In this document: positions 8,294 to 17,072 of the stretch, piece by piece
How the letters are laid out: the number at the start of each line of letters is the position of its first letter
Numbering within the stretch: position 1 is the first letter of the stretch
Assembly: GCF_009601025.1 (NCBI RefSeq)
Contig: NZ_WIVE01000040.1
Location: 1 to 39,084 of the forward strand
Source: Roseospira navarrensis
GTDB taxonomy: Bacteria; Pseudomonadota; Alphaproteobacteria; Rhodospirillales; Rhodospirillaceae
Length of the DNA: 39,084 nt
Direction: 5' to 3'
The notes under the pieces: model-generated
Told to the model about the DNA's origin: nothing
The model's input: the letters and a program-made list of their open reading frames with translations, nothing else
Database searches by the model: none
Position numbers and translations under genes: made by a program

Positions 8294-9031
8294 ATGTCGC
8301 ACGCGCCCGCCCCGCAACCCGCCGACCCGCCGTCGCCCCTCCATGTCGCCATCATCATGGACGGCAACGGGCGCTGGGCCCGGTCGCGCGGACTGCCCCG
8401 GACCGAGGGCCACCGCAAGGGGGCGGAAGCCGTGCGGGCCTCCGTGACGGGGGCGGTGCGGCTGGGGGTCTCCCATCTGACACTGTTCGGCTTCTCGTCC
8501 GAGAACTGGCGCCGCCCGGCCGAGGAGATCTCGACGCTGATGGGCCTGCTGCGGTTCTACCTGCGGCGCGACCTGGACGAGCTGGCGCGGGAAGGCGTGC
8601 GCCTGCGCGTGATCGGCGAGCGCAGCCGGTTCACCCCGGACATCCTGAGCCTGATCGAGACGGCGGAGCGGCGCACGGCCGCGAACACCCGCCTGGACCT
8701 GACCATCGCCCTGAACTACGGCGGCCGCGCCGAAATCGTGCGGGCCGCCCGCCGTCTGGCGGACCGCGCCGTCGCGGGCGATCTGGCGCCCGCCGACCTG
8801 GACGAGTCGCGGTTCGCCGAGGAACTCTATGCGCCGGACCTGCCGGATCCGGATCTGCTGATCCGCACCAGTGGCGAGCAGCGCATCAGCAACTTCCTGC
8901 TGTGGCAGATCGCCTATGCCGAGCTTGTGTTCCTGGACGTGGCCTGGCCCGATTTCGGCGAGGGCCATCTGTCGGCGGCGCTGGAGGAATTCCGCGCGCG
9001 CGACCGGCGTTTCGGCGCCGTGTCGGTCTGA
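8294..9031 (+). CDS. uppS: Undecaprenyl diphosphate synthase (cis-prenyltransferase)
   Basis: 245-residue UppS: adds eight isopentenyl units to farnesyl diphosphate to make the C55 lipid carrier for peptidoglycan and O-antigen. Signatures are HVAIIMDGNGRWARSRG (catalytic Asp and phosphate loop), GHRKGAEAVR, TLFGFSSENWRRP, LTIALNYGGRAEI and PDLLIRTSGEQRISNFLLWQ with the conserved Arg/Ser of the IPP site. I prefer the ATG at 8294; a TTG at 8282 in the same frame is possible. The gap from frr (134 bp) may hold an internal promoter. cdsA follows after 12 bp, forming the isoprenoid-phospholipid part of the cluster. Confidence 0.97.
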   Translation: MSHAPAPQPADPPSPLHVAIIMDGNGRWARSRGLPRTEGHRKGAEAVRASVTGAVRLGVSHLTLFGFSSENWRRPAEEISTLMGLLRFYLRRDLDELAREGVRLRVIGERSRFTPDILSLIETAERRTAANTRLDLTIALNYGGRAEIVRAARRLADRAVAGDLAPADLDESRFAEELYAPDLPDPDLLIRTSGEQRISNFLLWQIAYAELVFLDVAWPDFGEGHLSAALEEFRARDRRFGAVSV

Positions 9032-9043
9032 GGCTGGCCCCGC

Positions 9044-9871
9044 ATGACGTTGCCGCCGACACCCCCTGCCCCCGCGCCCGCCGGAAACGAGGCCCTGCGC
9101 AAACGGGTCCTGTCCGCGATCGTGCTGGTGCCGGTGGCCCTGGCGGTCGAGGTGCTGGGCTGGCCCTGGTTCGACCTGATGGTGGCCCTCGGGGCCGCCG
9201 TGGTCGCCTGGGAATGGAGCCGTGTCTGCTGCGGGCGACAGGGCGGTCTGGGCCTGATCCTGATGGCCGTGGTCGCGATCGCGCCGCTGCTGGTGGCGCC
9301 GTTGGGCCTTTGGGCGCTGCTGGTGCCGCCGCTGGGTCTGCTGGTGGCGCTGTACCGCGTGGATGCCGACCGCCGCCGGCCCCTCTGGATCGGCGCCGGC
9401 AGCCTCTACATCGGCTTGCCGGCCATCGCGCTGGTCTGGATCCGCCTGGATGCGGGGTGGCAAACGGTGCTCTGGCTGTTCCTGGTCGTCTGGACCACGG
9501 ACATCGCGGCCTATGTCTTCGGGCGCAGCATCGGCGGCCCCAAGCTGTGGCGCCGGGTCAGCCCGAACAAGACCTGGGCGGGCTTCCTGGGCGGCATTTT
9601 CACCGCCGCCCTGGTGGCCGCGCTGACCGGCTACGCCATGGGCACCGTCGCGCTGCCGTGGGTCGCGCTGCTGGCGCTCGGACTGGGGATTGTCTCCCAG
9701 GGCGGAGATCTGTTTGAATCCGCTTTCAAACGCCGCTTCCGGGTCAAGGACAGCAGTGGTCTGATCCCCGGCCACGGCGGGCTGATGGATCGGGCGGACG
9801 GCCTGATCGCGGCCACGCCGGTGCTTGCACTGGCCGTATTCCTGTCGGAGGGGGGAATCGAGACATGGTAG
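9044..9871 (+). CDS. cdsA: Phosphatidate cytidylyltransferase (CDP-diglyceride synthase)
   Basis: 275-residue integral inner-membrane enzyme that makes CDP-diacylglycerol from phosphatidate and CTP, the branch point of phospholipid synthesis. Several hydrophobic segments are visible (from RVLSAIVLVPVALAVEVLG onwards). The C-terminal family signature is complete: ESAFKRRFRVKDSSGLIPGH followed by GGLMDRADG. Segment FVVWTTDIAAYVFGR-like sequence before it carries conserved acidic/aromatic residues. Length is normal. The stop overlaps the first codons of dxr (ATGGTAG), indicating coupling. Confidence 0.96.
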   Translation: MTLPPTPPAPAPAGNEALRKRVLSAIVLVPVALAVEVLGWPWFDLMVALGAAVVAWEWSRVCCGRQGGLGLILMAVVAIAPLLVAPLGLWALLVPPLGLLVALYRVDADRRRPLWIGAGSLYIGLPAIALVWIRLDAGWQTVLWLFLVVWTTDIAAYVFGRSIGGPKLWRRVSPNKTWAGFLGGIFTAALVAALTGYAMGTVALPWVALLALGLGIVSQGGDLFESAFKRRFRVKDSSGLIPGHGGLMDRADGLIAATPVLALAVFLSEGGIETW

Positions 9872-11097
9872 GACGCATTGGGACCGGACCGCAGGCGGCG
9901 GACCTCATGACCGCGGAGCCCCGCCCCTCCAACGGCGAACCGCGCCGGGTCACGGTGCTCGGCTCGACCGGGTCGATCGGCACCAACACGCTGGACCTGA
10001 TCGACCGCAACCGCGACCGCTATCAGGTCGAAGCCCTGACGGCCAACAGCAACGTGGCCGCTCTGGCCGAGCAGGCCCGCGCCTTCGATGCCCGCCTTGC
10101 GGTGGTGGCCGACCCGGCCCGCTATGCCGACCTCAAGGACGCGCTCGCGGGCACGGACATCGAGGCCGCCGCCGGTCCCGAGGCCCTGAAGGAGGCCGCC
10201 GCGCGCCCCGCCGACTGGGTCATGGCCGCCATCGTCGGGGCGGCCGGGTTGGAACCGACCCTGGAGGCCGTCAACCGCGGCGCCACGGTCGCCCTCGCCA
10301 ACAAGGAATGCCTGGTCTGCGCCGGCACCCTGTTCATGCGCGCGGTGGCCGAGAAGGGGGCGACCCTGCTGCCGGTGGACAGCGAGCACAACGCCATCTT
10401 CCAGGTGTTCGACTTTTCGCAGAAAGACAAGATCGACCGCATCATCCTGACCGCCTCCGGCGGCCCGTTCCGCACCTGGACGCGCGAGCAGATGGCCGCG
10501 GTCACCCCGGAACAGGCGGTGGCCCATCCCAACTGGTCCATGGGCGCCAAGATCTCGGTGGATTCCGCCACCATGATGAACAAGGGCCTGGAGTTCATCG
10601 AGGCCCACCATATCTTCGGCATGCCGATCGACCGCATCGACATCCTGGTGCATCCGCAGTCGGTGATCCACTCCATGGTGTCCTACGTGGATGGCTCGGT
10701 GCTGGCCCAGCTCGGCACGCCGGACATGCGCACGCCCATCGCCTTCACGCTCGGCTGGCCGGAGCGGATGGCCGCGCCAACCCCGCGCCTGGATCTGGGC
10801 GCCATCGGCACCCTGCAGTTCGACAGCCCGGACGACACGCGCTTCCCTGCATTGCGTCTCGTTCGCGAGGCCTTGCGCATCGGCGGCGCCGCGCCCACTA
10901 TTCTGAATGCCGCCAACGAGGTGGCCGTCGCCGCGTTCCTGGCCCGCCGGATCGGCTTCCTGGACATCGCGGCCCTGGTCGAACGCTCGCTGGAACGGCT
11001 CCCGAACGCACCCCTGACGTCGCTTGAGGATGTGTTGCGCGTGGACCGGGACGCCCGGACCGTGTGTACCGATCTGATCCAGGCCGCCGCCGCCTGA
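9865..11097 (+). CDS. dxr: 1-deoxy-D-xylulose-5-phosphate reductoisomerase
   Basis: 410-residue DXR, the committed step of the MEP isoprenoid pathway (DXP + NADPH to MEP). It has the NADPH-binding VTVLGSTGSIGTNTLDL, LANKECLVCAG, the metal-binding VDSEHNAIFQ (Asp, Glu), LTASGGPF, NWSMGAKISVDSATMMNKGL and HPQSVIHSMV, all active-site segments. The start at 9865 has GGAGGGG upstream and overlaps the cdsA stop. A later ATG at 9907 would also leave the whole fold intact and cannot be excluded. It feeds the isoprenoid pathway used by UppS in the same cluster. Confidence 0.97.
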   Translation: MVGRIGTGPQAADLMTAEPRPSNGEPRRVTVLGSTGSIGTNTLDLIDRNRDRYQVEALTANSNVAALAEQARAFDARLAVVADPARYADLKDALAGTDIEAAAGPEALKEAAARPADWVMAAIVGAAGLEPTLEAVNRGATVALANKECLVCAGTLFMRAVAEKGATLLPVDSEHNAIFQVFDFSQKDKIDRIILTASGGPFRTWTREQMAAVTPEQAVAHPNWSMGAKISVDSATMMNKGLEFIEAHHIFGMPIDRIDILVHPQSVIHSMVSYVDGSVLAQLGTPDMRTPIAFTLGWPERMAAPTPRLDLGAIGTLQFDSPDDTRFPALRLVREALRIGGAAPTILNAANEVAVAAFLARRIGFLDIAALVERSLERLPNAPLTSLEDVLRVDRDARTVCTDLIQAAAA

Positions 11098-11139
11098 CGG
11101 CGGGGACCCGGCGTCCCGCAGTCGAAAGAGACAGCCGCC

Positions 11140-12243
11140 GTGCTTACCGTCATCGCCACCCTGATCGTCTTCACCGTCGTCGTGTTCGTGCACGAGATGG
11201 GGCATTTCCTCGTCGCCCGCTGGAACGGCGTGCGGGTGGAGGTGTTCTCCATCGGCTTCGGACCGGAGCTGTTCGGGTTCAATGATCGGTACGGCACGCG
11301 CTGGAAGGTGGCCGCCCTGCCCCTTGGCGGCTACGTCAAGTTCTTCGGCGATGCGGACGCCAGCAGCGCCACCACGGACTCGCGCGACCTGACGGACGAG
11401 GAAAAACGGGTCTCGTTCCACCACAAGTCCGTCTGGCAGCGCATCGCAATCGTGTTCGCCGGCCCGGCCGCCAACCTGATCTTCGCCATTATGGTCTTCT
11501 CGGCCGTCTATCTGACCGTGGGCCAGATGGTCACGCCGCCCGTGGTGTCCGAGGTCATGCCGGACAGCGCCGCCGAGCAGGCCGGCCTGCAGTCCGGCGA
11601 TCGCATCGTCGCGATCGATGGCCGCGAGATCTCCCGGTTCGAGGAGATCCAGCATCTGGTGCCCCTGGCCAACGGGGCAACCATGACCCTGACCGTCCGG
11701 CGCGACGGTGAAACGCTGGGGCTGGAGGTCACGCCCACGATTCAGGAGATCACGGACTCCTTCGGCGAGACCCGAAAGCAGGCCGTGCTCGGCATCACCG
11801 CCAGCACCAGCGAGGACGACCTGATCCGCCTGGGCCCGCTGGACTCGGTGGGCGCGGCCTTCAGCCAGGCCTATGGTCTGACCGAGGCCACCGTCATCAG
11901 CATCGGCCAGATGATTTCGGGCGAGCGCGGAACGGAAGACCTGGGCGGCCCCATCCGCATCGCCGAGATGTCCGGACAGGTGGCCGAACTGGGCGTGGTC
12001 AGCCTGATCCTGTTCACCGCCTTCCTGTCGGTCAATCTGGGCCTCATCAACCTGCTGCCCATTCCGGTGCTGGACGGCGGCCATCTGGTGTTCTATGGTA
12101 TCGAGGCCGTGCGCGGGCGCCCCGTGAACGAGCAGGCGCAGGAGTACGGCTTCCGCCTCGGCCTGGTCATCGTGGTCGGCCTTATGATCTTCGTGACCTG
12201 GAACGACATCGTCCGCGAGGTCAACCAGTTCCTTGAAGGGTAA
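11140..12243 (+). CDS. rseP: RIP zinc metalloprotease RseP
   Basis: 367-residue site-2 protease in the inner membrane that releases anti-sigma factors or clears signal peptides. The first membrane helix carries the HExxH motif (VFVHEMGHFLVARW), followed by the GPELF segment and LPLGGYVKFFGD. There is one PDZ domain (VVSEVMPDSAAEQAGLQSGDRIVAI) and the C-terminal NLLPIPVLDGGHLVFY, the third zinc-ligand region. Only one PDZ is clear, as is common in alphaproteobacteria; E. coli RseP has two. The start is a GTG at 11140. It precedes bamA, the usual neighbour. Confidence 0.96.
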   Translation: MLTVIATLIVFTVVVFVHEMGHFLVARWNGVRVEVFSIGFGPELFGFNDRYGTRWKVAALPLGGYVKFFGDADASSATTDSRDLTDEEKRVSFHHKSVWQRIAIVFAGPAANLIFAIMVFSAVYLTVGQMVTPPVVSEVMPDSAAEQAGLQSGDRIVAIDGREISRFEEIQHLVPLANGATMTLTVRRDGETLGLEVTPTIQEITDSFGETRKQAVLGITASTSEDDLIRLGPLDSVGAAFSQAYGLTEATVISIGQMISGERGTEDLGGPIRIAEMSGQVAELGVVSLILFTAFLSVNLGLINLLPIPVLDGGHLVFYGIEAVRGRPVNEQAQEYGFRLGLVIVVGLMIFVTWNDIVREVNQFLEG

Positions 12244-12282
12244 GACCCAACGGCATCTGACGATGACCGTTGGAGTCCTTGG

Positions 12283-12352
12283 CCAGCCCTCTCCCCCACC
12301 CGGCCACCCAACGCAAGTATCCTATGGGTGGCCGGGTGGGGGAGAGGGCTGG
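12283..12352. repeat. Perfect 28-bp inverted repeat (REP/MITE-like or terminator)
   Basis: Positions 12283-12310 are the exact reverse complement of 12325-12352, around a 14-nt loop. It lies 39 bp after the rseP stop. The arms are very C/G-rich with a CTCTCCCCCACCCGG core. It is longer than an ordinary terminator and has no U-run, so a dispersed REP/MITE-type element is more likely. Confidence 0.75.
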
Positions 12353-12361
12353 TGCCGAATA

Positions 12362-12386
12362 GGCGGGTGAGTCCCACTCACCCGCC
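12362..12386. repeat. Second perfect hairpin of the rseP-bamA gap
   Basis: GGCGGGTGAGT (12362-12372) and its exact reverse complement ACTCACCCGCC (12376-12386) flank CCC. It starts 10 bp after the long inverted repeat, suggesting that both belong to one composite repeat unit. Confidence 0.7.
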
Positions 12387-12466
12387 GCTGTTATAAAGGG
12401 CAAATGCGTGACGCGGCGGCGGGATCGGCCTATAGTGCCCGGCACGACCGCTTGAGGGGGTAGGCT

Positions 12467-14788
12467 TTGAGGACGGGAAGCAGACGACTGGCCGCGGCGC
12501 TGTTGGCGGTCACGTTGACCTCGGGGACCACACTGTGGACCGCGCAGATGGCCCCGGCCCTGGCACAGTCCGGGCCGATCGTCGAGCGCATCCTGGTCGA
12601 GGGCGCCCAGCGCATCGAGCCCGACACCATCCGCACCTATCTGACCGTGCGCGAGGGCGACGCCTTCGAGCCGGGCCAGATGGACCGTTCGCTGAAGGCG
12701 CTGTTCGCCACCGGCCTGTTCGCCGATGTCTCATTGCGGCGCGAGGGCAACGACCTCGTGGTGGTCGTGGTCGAGAACCCGATCATCAACCGCGTCGCCT
12801 TCGAAGGCAACAAGCGCATCGACAACGAAGAGCTTGAGGCCGAGGTCACCATGCGCCCGCGTGTGGTCTACACCCGCGCCAAGGTGCAGGACGATGTCCG
12901 GCGCATCCTCGACGTCTACCGTCGCTCCGGCCGCTACGCCGTGTCCGTCGATCCCAAGATCATCGAGTTGCCGCAGAACCGCGTGGATCTGGTGTTCGAG
13001 ATCGACGAGGGACCGGCGACCTACGTGCGGCGCATCACCTTCGTCGGCAACAGCAGGTTCAGCGACTCCTCGCTGCGCGAGGTCATCGCGACCAAGGAGG
13101 AACGCTGGTACCGGCTGCTGTCCAGTTCCGACACCTTCGACCCGGACCGCCTGACCTTCGACCGCGAGTTGCTGCGCCGGTACTACCTGGAGAACGGCTA
13201 TGCGGACTTCGAGGTGCGCTCGGCCATCGCCGAGCTGACGCCCGACCGCGAAAGCTTCTTCATCACCATCACCGTGGACGAGGGCCAGCGCTACCGCGTG
13301 GGCGACGTGGGTCTGGAGACCTCGCTTGAGGACCTCTCGCCCGAGGCCCTGCGCCCCGAGGTGGAACTCGCCGAAGGCGACTGGTACGACGCCGAAGCGG
13401 TGGAAGACTCCGTCCAGAACATCACCGAGCGGGTGGGCGCTCTGGGCTACGCCTTCGTGGACGTGCGCCCCAAGATCGACCGCGACCGCGAGGCCGGGAC
13501 CATCGCCCTGACCTTCGACGTGCGCGAGGGACCGCGCGTGTTCGTGGAGCGCATCGACATCGAAGGCAACGTGCGCACCCTGGACGAGGTGATCCGGCGC
13601 GAGTTCCAGTTGGTCGAGGGCGATGCCTTCAACTCCGCCAAGCTGCGCCGGTCGCGCCAGCGCATCCAGGACCTGGGCTTCTTCAAGTCGGTGGAGGTGA
13701 CCAACGAGCCGGTGGTGGACAATCCGGACCGCACGGTCATCAAGGTGGACGTGGAAGAGCAGTCCACCGGCGAGCTGAGCTTCGGCGTCGGCTGGTCCTC
13801 CACCGTCGGCGCCATGGTCGAGGTGGGCGTGCGCGAGCGCAACCTTCTGGGTCGGGGTCAGGACCTGTCCGCCCGCGTCAGTTGGGCGCAGCGGCGCAGC
13901 CAGGTGGACCTCAGCTTCACCGAGCCGTACTTCCTCGGCCGGCCCATCTCCGCCGGCGTTGATCTGTTCGCGACGGAACAGGATCTGGAGGACGAAAGCT
14001 CCTACGAGGTCCGCAAGCAGGGTGGCGCGCTGCGCTTCGGCTACCGCTACTCGGACAACCTGCGCCACGACTTCAAGTACACCCTGCAGCGCCAGGAAAT
14101 CTTCAACGTCGATGACGACGCCTCGCTGTTCATCCGTCAGCAGGACGGCACCGAGGTGCTGTCCATGATCGGCCAAGCCCTGACCTACGACACCCGGGAC
14201 TCGCGCCTGATCCCGACCGAGGGCTACCGCCTGCGGCTGAGCAACGACATCGCCGGTCTGGGCGGCGACGCCCAGTTCCTGCGCGCGGATGTCGAGGCGT
14301 CGTACTACTACCCCCTCGGCGACGAGTTGAACTGGAGCCCCGAATGGGTCATCGGCGTGCGGGGCCACGCCGGCTACATGGTCGGTCTGGGCAAGGACGT
14401 CACCATCCAGCACCGCTACTTCCTGGGCGGATCGAACCTGCGCGGGTTCGAGGCCTCGGGCGCCGGCGCGCGCGACCGCGCCACCGACGACGCCCTGGGC
14501 GGCAACTGGATCACCGACGCCAGCCTGGAACTGCGGGTGCCGCTCGGTCTGCCCGAGGAACTGGGCCTGGGAGCCAAGGTCTTCACGGACTGGGGCATGT
14601 CCGGCGAGCCCGACGGGGTGCCGGACGGCAGCCTGGACTATGACATGACCCTGCGCGGGTCGGTCGGCGCCGGCCTGCTGTGGTCGTCGCCCATCGGCCC
14701 CGTGAACCTTGAACTGGCCATGCCGGTGGTCAAGGAGTCGTACGACAGGGAGGAGTTCTTCCGCGTCAGTTTCGGCTCGCGGTTCTAG
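12467..14788 (+). CDS. bamA: Outer membrane protein assembly factor BamA
   Basis: 773-residue essential core of the BAM complex, which folds beta-barrel proteins into the outer membrane. A signal peptide covers about residues 1-34 (LAAALLAVTLTSGTTLW, cleavage after ALA-Q). Five POTRA repeats follow (ILVEGAQRIEPDTIRTYL; NRVAFEGNKRIDNEEL; RRITFVGNSRFSDSSLRE; a fourth around YRVGDVGLETSLEDLSPE; ERIDIEGNVRTLDEVIRRE), then the Omp85 barrel with LGGSNLRGFEASGAG (the VRGF-type loop motif) and a terminal Phe (RVSFGSRF). The start is a TTG at 12467 with GAGGGGG just upstream. A weak TATAGT at 12431 may be the -10 of its own promoter. skp follows 119 bp on. Confidence 0.96.
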   Translation: MRTGSRRLAAALLAVTLTSGTTLWTAQMAPALAQSGPIVERILVEGAQRIEPDTIRTYLTVREGDAFEPGQMDRSLKALFATGLFADVSLRREGNDLVVVVVENPIINRVAFEGNKRIDNEELEAEVTMRPRVVYTRAKVQDDVRRILDVYRRSGRYAVSVDPKIIELPQNRVDLVFEIDEGPATYVRRITFVGNSRFSDSSLREVIATKEERWYRLLSSSDTFDPDRLTFDRELLRRYYLENGYADFEVRSAIAELTPDRESFFITITVDEGQRYRVGDVGLETSLEDLSPEALRPEVELAEGDWYDAEAVEDSVQNITERVGALGYAFVDVRPKIDRDREAGTIALTFDVREGPRVFVERIDIEGNVRTLDEVIRREFQLVEGDAFNSAKLRRSRQRIQDLGFFKSVEVTNEPVVDNPDRTVIKVDVEEQSTGELSFGVGWSSTVGAMVEVGVRERNLLGRGQDLSARVSWAQRRSQVDLSFTEPYFLGRPISAGVDLFATEQDLEDESSYEVRKQGGALRFGYRYSDNLRHDFKYTLQRQEIFNVDDDASLFIRQQDGTEVLSMIGQALTYDTRDSRLIPTEGYRLRLSNDIAGLGGDAQFLRADVEASYYYPLGDELNWSPEWVIGVRGHAGYMVGLGKDVTIQHRYFLGGSNLRGFEASGAGARDRATDDALGGNWITDASLELRVPLGLPEELGLGAKVFTDWGMSGEPDGVPDGSLDYDMTLRGSVGAGLLWSSPIGPVNLELAMPVVKESYDREEFFRVSFGSRF

Positions 14789-14907
14789 GCAGTTCGGCCG
14801 CCTGGCGCGTTCCCGGCGCTTTTCTTCGCGGCCCCATCTGGTCTAAAGTCCGCCGCGTCACCGGACGGCCCTGCCGGCCGACCCGTTCCTATTCTTGTCC
14901 CGAGGTG

Positions 14908-15522
14908 ATGATGTTCCCGTCGATCCATCGTTCGCGCTTCATGCTCGCCGCGCTCGCGCTTCTGCTGGCCGGGGCGGTCTCCGCCACGATGCCAGCGACG
15001 GTGGCGCGCGCCCAGGACCCGTTCCCCAACGCCGCCATCGGCATCATCGACATGCAGCGCATCCTGCGGGATTCGACGGCGGCCCAGGGCGTGGATCAGA
15101 CCCGGCAGTCCTACCTGGACTCCTACAACAAGCAGACCGCCGCCGAGGAACAGGCCCTGCGCGAGGAACAGCGCGGCCTGTCGCTGGCCCCCAACCAGGC
15201 GCCGACCCCGGAGTTGCAGCAGAAGGCCCGCGCCTTCCAGAACAAGGTGGCGCAGTTCGAGCAGCGGGTGGCCGAGCGCCGCCGCAACCTGGAACGCGCC
15301 CTGTCCATGGCGCTGTCCCAGGTGCAGCAGATGATTACCGTGGTCGCCGACGAGGTGGCCGCCGAGCGCGGCATCAATCTGGTGCTGTACCGCTCCCAGG
15401 TGCCTCTGTTCGATCCCCGCATGGAGATGACGGAAGATGTCCTCACGCGGCTGAACGAGCGTCTGCCGGAGGTCGAGTTCCCCGACCCCGCGAACCTGCC
15501 GGCATCCGGGTCCGGACAGTAG
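14908..15522 (+). CDS. skp: Periplasmic chaperone Skp/OmpH
   Basis: ~204-residue periplasmic holdase that carries unfolded outer-membrane proteins to BamA. An N-terminal signal peptide (RFMLAALALLLAGAVSAT, cleavage near ARA-Q) is followed by AAIGIIDMQRILRDSTAAQG, the usual first strand, and a long Gln/Glu/Ala-rich coiled coil (residues ~70-145) with the typical A-x-Q-L repeats. The C-terminus returns to a strand (INLVLYRSQVPLFDP). The start lies among GTG-ATG-ATG at 14905-14913, and the exact one is uncertain. It sits directly after bamA as usual. Confidence 0.9.
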   Translation: MMFPSIHRSRFMLAALALLLAGAVSATMPATVARAQDPFPNAAIGIIDMQRILRDSTAAQGVDQTRQSYLDSYNKQTAAEEQALREEQRGLSLAPNQAPTPELQQKARAFQNKVAQFEQRVAERRRNLERALSMALSQVQQMITVVADEVAAERGINLVLYRSQVPLFDPRMEMTEDVLTRLNERLPEVEFPDPANLPASGSGQ

Positions 15523-15693
15523 TCGAGGCCCCGCGCGCGGGCTTGTCTTGAGCGGCGACTGTTATATTGTGTGCGCCGCGGTCAACAGGGGGGAAGCCGC
15601 CAGCGGCCACCCCCCGGCCAATTCTGGCCGTTGTGTCATGATTGTTCGTGCCCGGCGCAGCGGACCGGCCGATACACAGGAAGGCTTGAGGGG

Positions 15694-16164
15694 ATGGACG
15701 ACTTCGGAAAGGTCCAGGACAAGGGCATCGTGATTGAAGCGGACCGGATCCGCGACATGATCCCCCATCGGTATCCGTTCCTCATGGTGGACCGGGTGGT
15801 GGATGTGCATCTCGACGACCGCGCTGTGGGCGTCAAGAACGTCACCTGCAACGAGCCCCATTTCCAGGGCCATTTCCCGAGCATGGCCGTGATGCCCGGC
15901 GTCCTCGTCATCGAGGCCATGGCCCAGACCGCGGGCGTGCTGGTGGTCGCCACGCTGGGACCGTCGGCGGAGGGCAAGCTGGTCTACTTCATGGGGATCG
16001 ACACCGCCCGCTTCCGCAAGCCCGTCGTCCCCGGAAACCAGTTGCTGCTTCACGTCAACAAGGAGCGCAACCGGGGCAACGTCTGGAAGTTCTCCGGCCG
16101 GGGCATGGTGGGCGACACCGTGGTCGCCGACGCCACCTTCTCGGCCATGATCCTGGACAACTAG
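15694..16164 (+). CDS. fabZ: 3-hydroxyacyl-ACP dehydratase FabZ
   Basis: 156-residue hot-dog-fold dehydratase of fatty acid synthesis that also sets the hydroxyacyl-ACP pool for lipid A. The family start is IRDMIPHRYPFLMVDRVVD with the catalytic His, then FQGHFPSMAVMPGVLVIEAM with the catalytic Glu, and a C-terminal GDTVVADATFSAMI. The ATG at 15694 follows AAGG and GAGGGG and gives normal length. An upstream frame to 15571 is non-conserved. lpxD, which normally lies between skp and fabZ, is absent; the 171-nt gap encodes nothing I can support. Confidence 0.96.
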   Translation: MDDFGKVQDKGIVIEADRIRDMIPHRYPFLMVDRVVDVHLDDRAVGVKNVTCNEPHFQGHFPSMAVMPGVLVIEAMAQTAGVLVVATLGPSAEGKLVYFMGIDTARFRKPVVPGNQLLLHVNKERNRGNVWKFSGRGMVGDTVVADATFSAMILDN

Positions 16165-16248
16165 CGCGCCCCCACGGCCGTCGCGGTCCGACTCCATCTG
16201 CCCTCCCCCGCCTTTCACGCGCCAGACCCGAAGGGGACACCCGCGCCC

Positions 16249-17055
16249 ATGGCCGACATTCATCCTTCCGCCGTCGTCGATCCCGCCGCCACCCTGGCCG
16301 ACGACGTCACCATCGGCCCCTTCTGTACCGTCGGGCCGAAGGTCACGCTGGAGTCCGGCGTCCGCCTGATCTCTCACGTCGTCGTGGACGGTCTGACCCG
16401 GGTCGGCGCCAACACCAAGGTCTATCCGTTCGCATCGATTGGCATGCCGCCCCAGGACCTGAAGTTCCGGGGCGAGGAAACCGAGCTGGTCATCGGGGCC
16501 GGCAACACCATCCGCGAACACGCCACCATGAACCCGGGCACCGAAGGCGGCGGCGGCGTCACCCGCATCGGGGACGGCGGCCTGTTCATGGTCGGCTGTC
16601 ACGTGGCCCATGACTGCCAGATCGGCGACGGCGTCATCCTGGCCAACAATGTGCTGCTGGCCGGTCACATCGCCATCGGCGACCACGCCATCCTGGGGGG
16701 CGGCAGCGCGGTGCACCAGTTCGTGCGCATCGGCAGGCACGCCATGGTCGGCGGCGTCTCCGGCGTCGAGACCGATGTCATTCCCTTCGGCTCGGTCATG
16801 GGCAACCGGGCCCGCCTGCACGGGCTGAACCTGATCGGCCTGAAGCGGCGCGGCTTCTCGCGCGAAGAGATCCAGGCGCTGCGCTCGGCCTACCGGATGC
16901 TGTTCGAGGAAGACGGCGTCATCGCCGACAGGGCCGAGGAGGTCGCGGCCAGCTTCGACGGCGTCGCCCCGGTCATGGAGGTCCTGGAGTTCGTGCGCGG
17001 CAAGTCGGACCGGGGCCTTTGCCGACCGGCCCATCCCGGAACCGAACTGCTCTGA
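16249..17055 (+). CDS. lpxA: UDP-N-acetylglucosamine acyltransferase LpxA
   Basis: 268-residue first enzyme of lipid A synthesis; transfers a hydroxyacyl chain from ACP to O3 of UDP-GlcNAc. The left-handed parallel beta helix of hexapeptide repeats is evident (HPSAVVDPAATLADDVTIGP; IGAGNTIREHATMNPGT). The catalytic His is in VGCHVAHDCQIGD. GGGSAVHQFVRIGRHAMVGG and NRARLHGLNLIGLKRRGF mark the last coils and the C-terminal helices. Start ATG at 16249. It is followed after 17 bp by the lpxI-lpxB fusion, keeping the raetz-pathway genes together. Confidence 0.96.
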   Translation: MADIHPSAVVDPAATLADDVTIGPFCTVGPKVTLESGVRLISHVVVDGLTRVGANTKVYPFASIGMPPQDLKFRGEETELVIGAGNTIREHATMNPGTEGGGGVTRIGDGGLFMVGCHVAHDCQIGDGVILANNVLLAGHIAIGDHAILGGGSAVHQFVRIGRHAMVGGVSGVETDVIPFGSVMGNRARLHGLNLIGLKRRGFSREEIQALRSAYRMLFEEDGVIADRAEEVAASFDGVAPVMEVLEFVRGKSDRGLCRPAHPGTELL

Positions 17056-17072
17056 GCCGGCCGGGCCGGGCC

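Noticed and set aside
9631-12084. 817-residue minus-strand open frame across cdsA, dxr and rseP
   Set aside because: His/Gly/Arg-rich shadow translation of three well-identified plus-strand genes.
15543-15568. Promoter TTGTCT ... TATATT before fabZ
   Set aside because: The spacer is only 14 bp, too short for a normal sigma-70 promoter.
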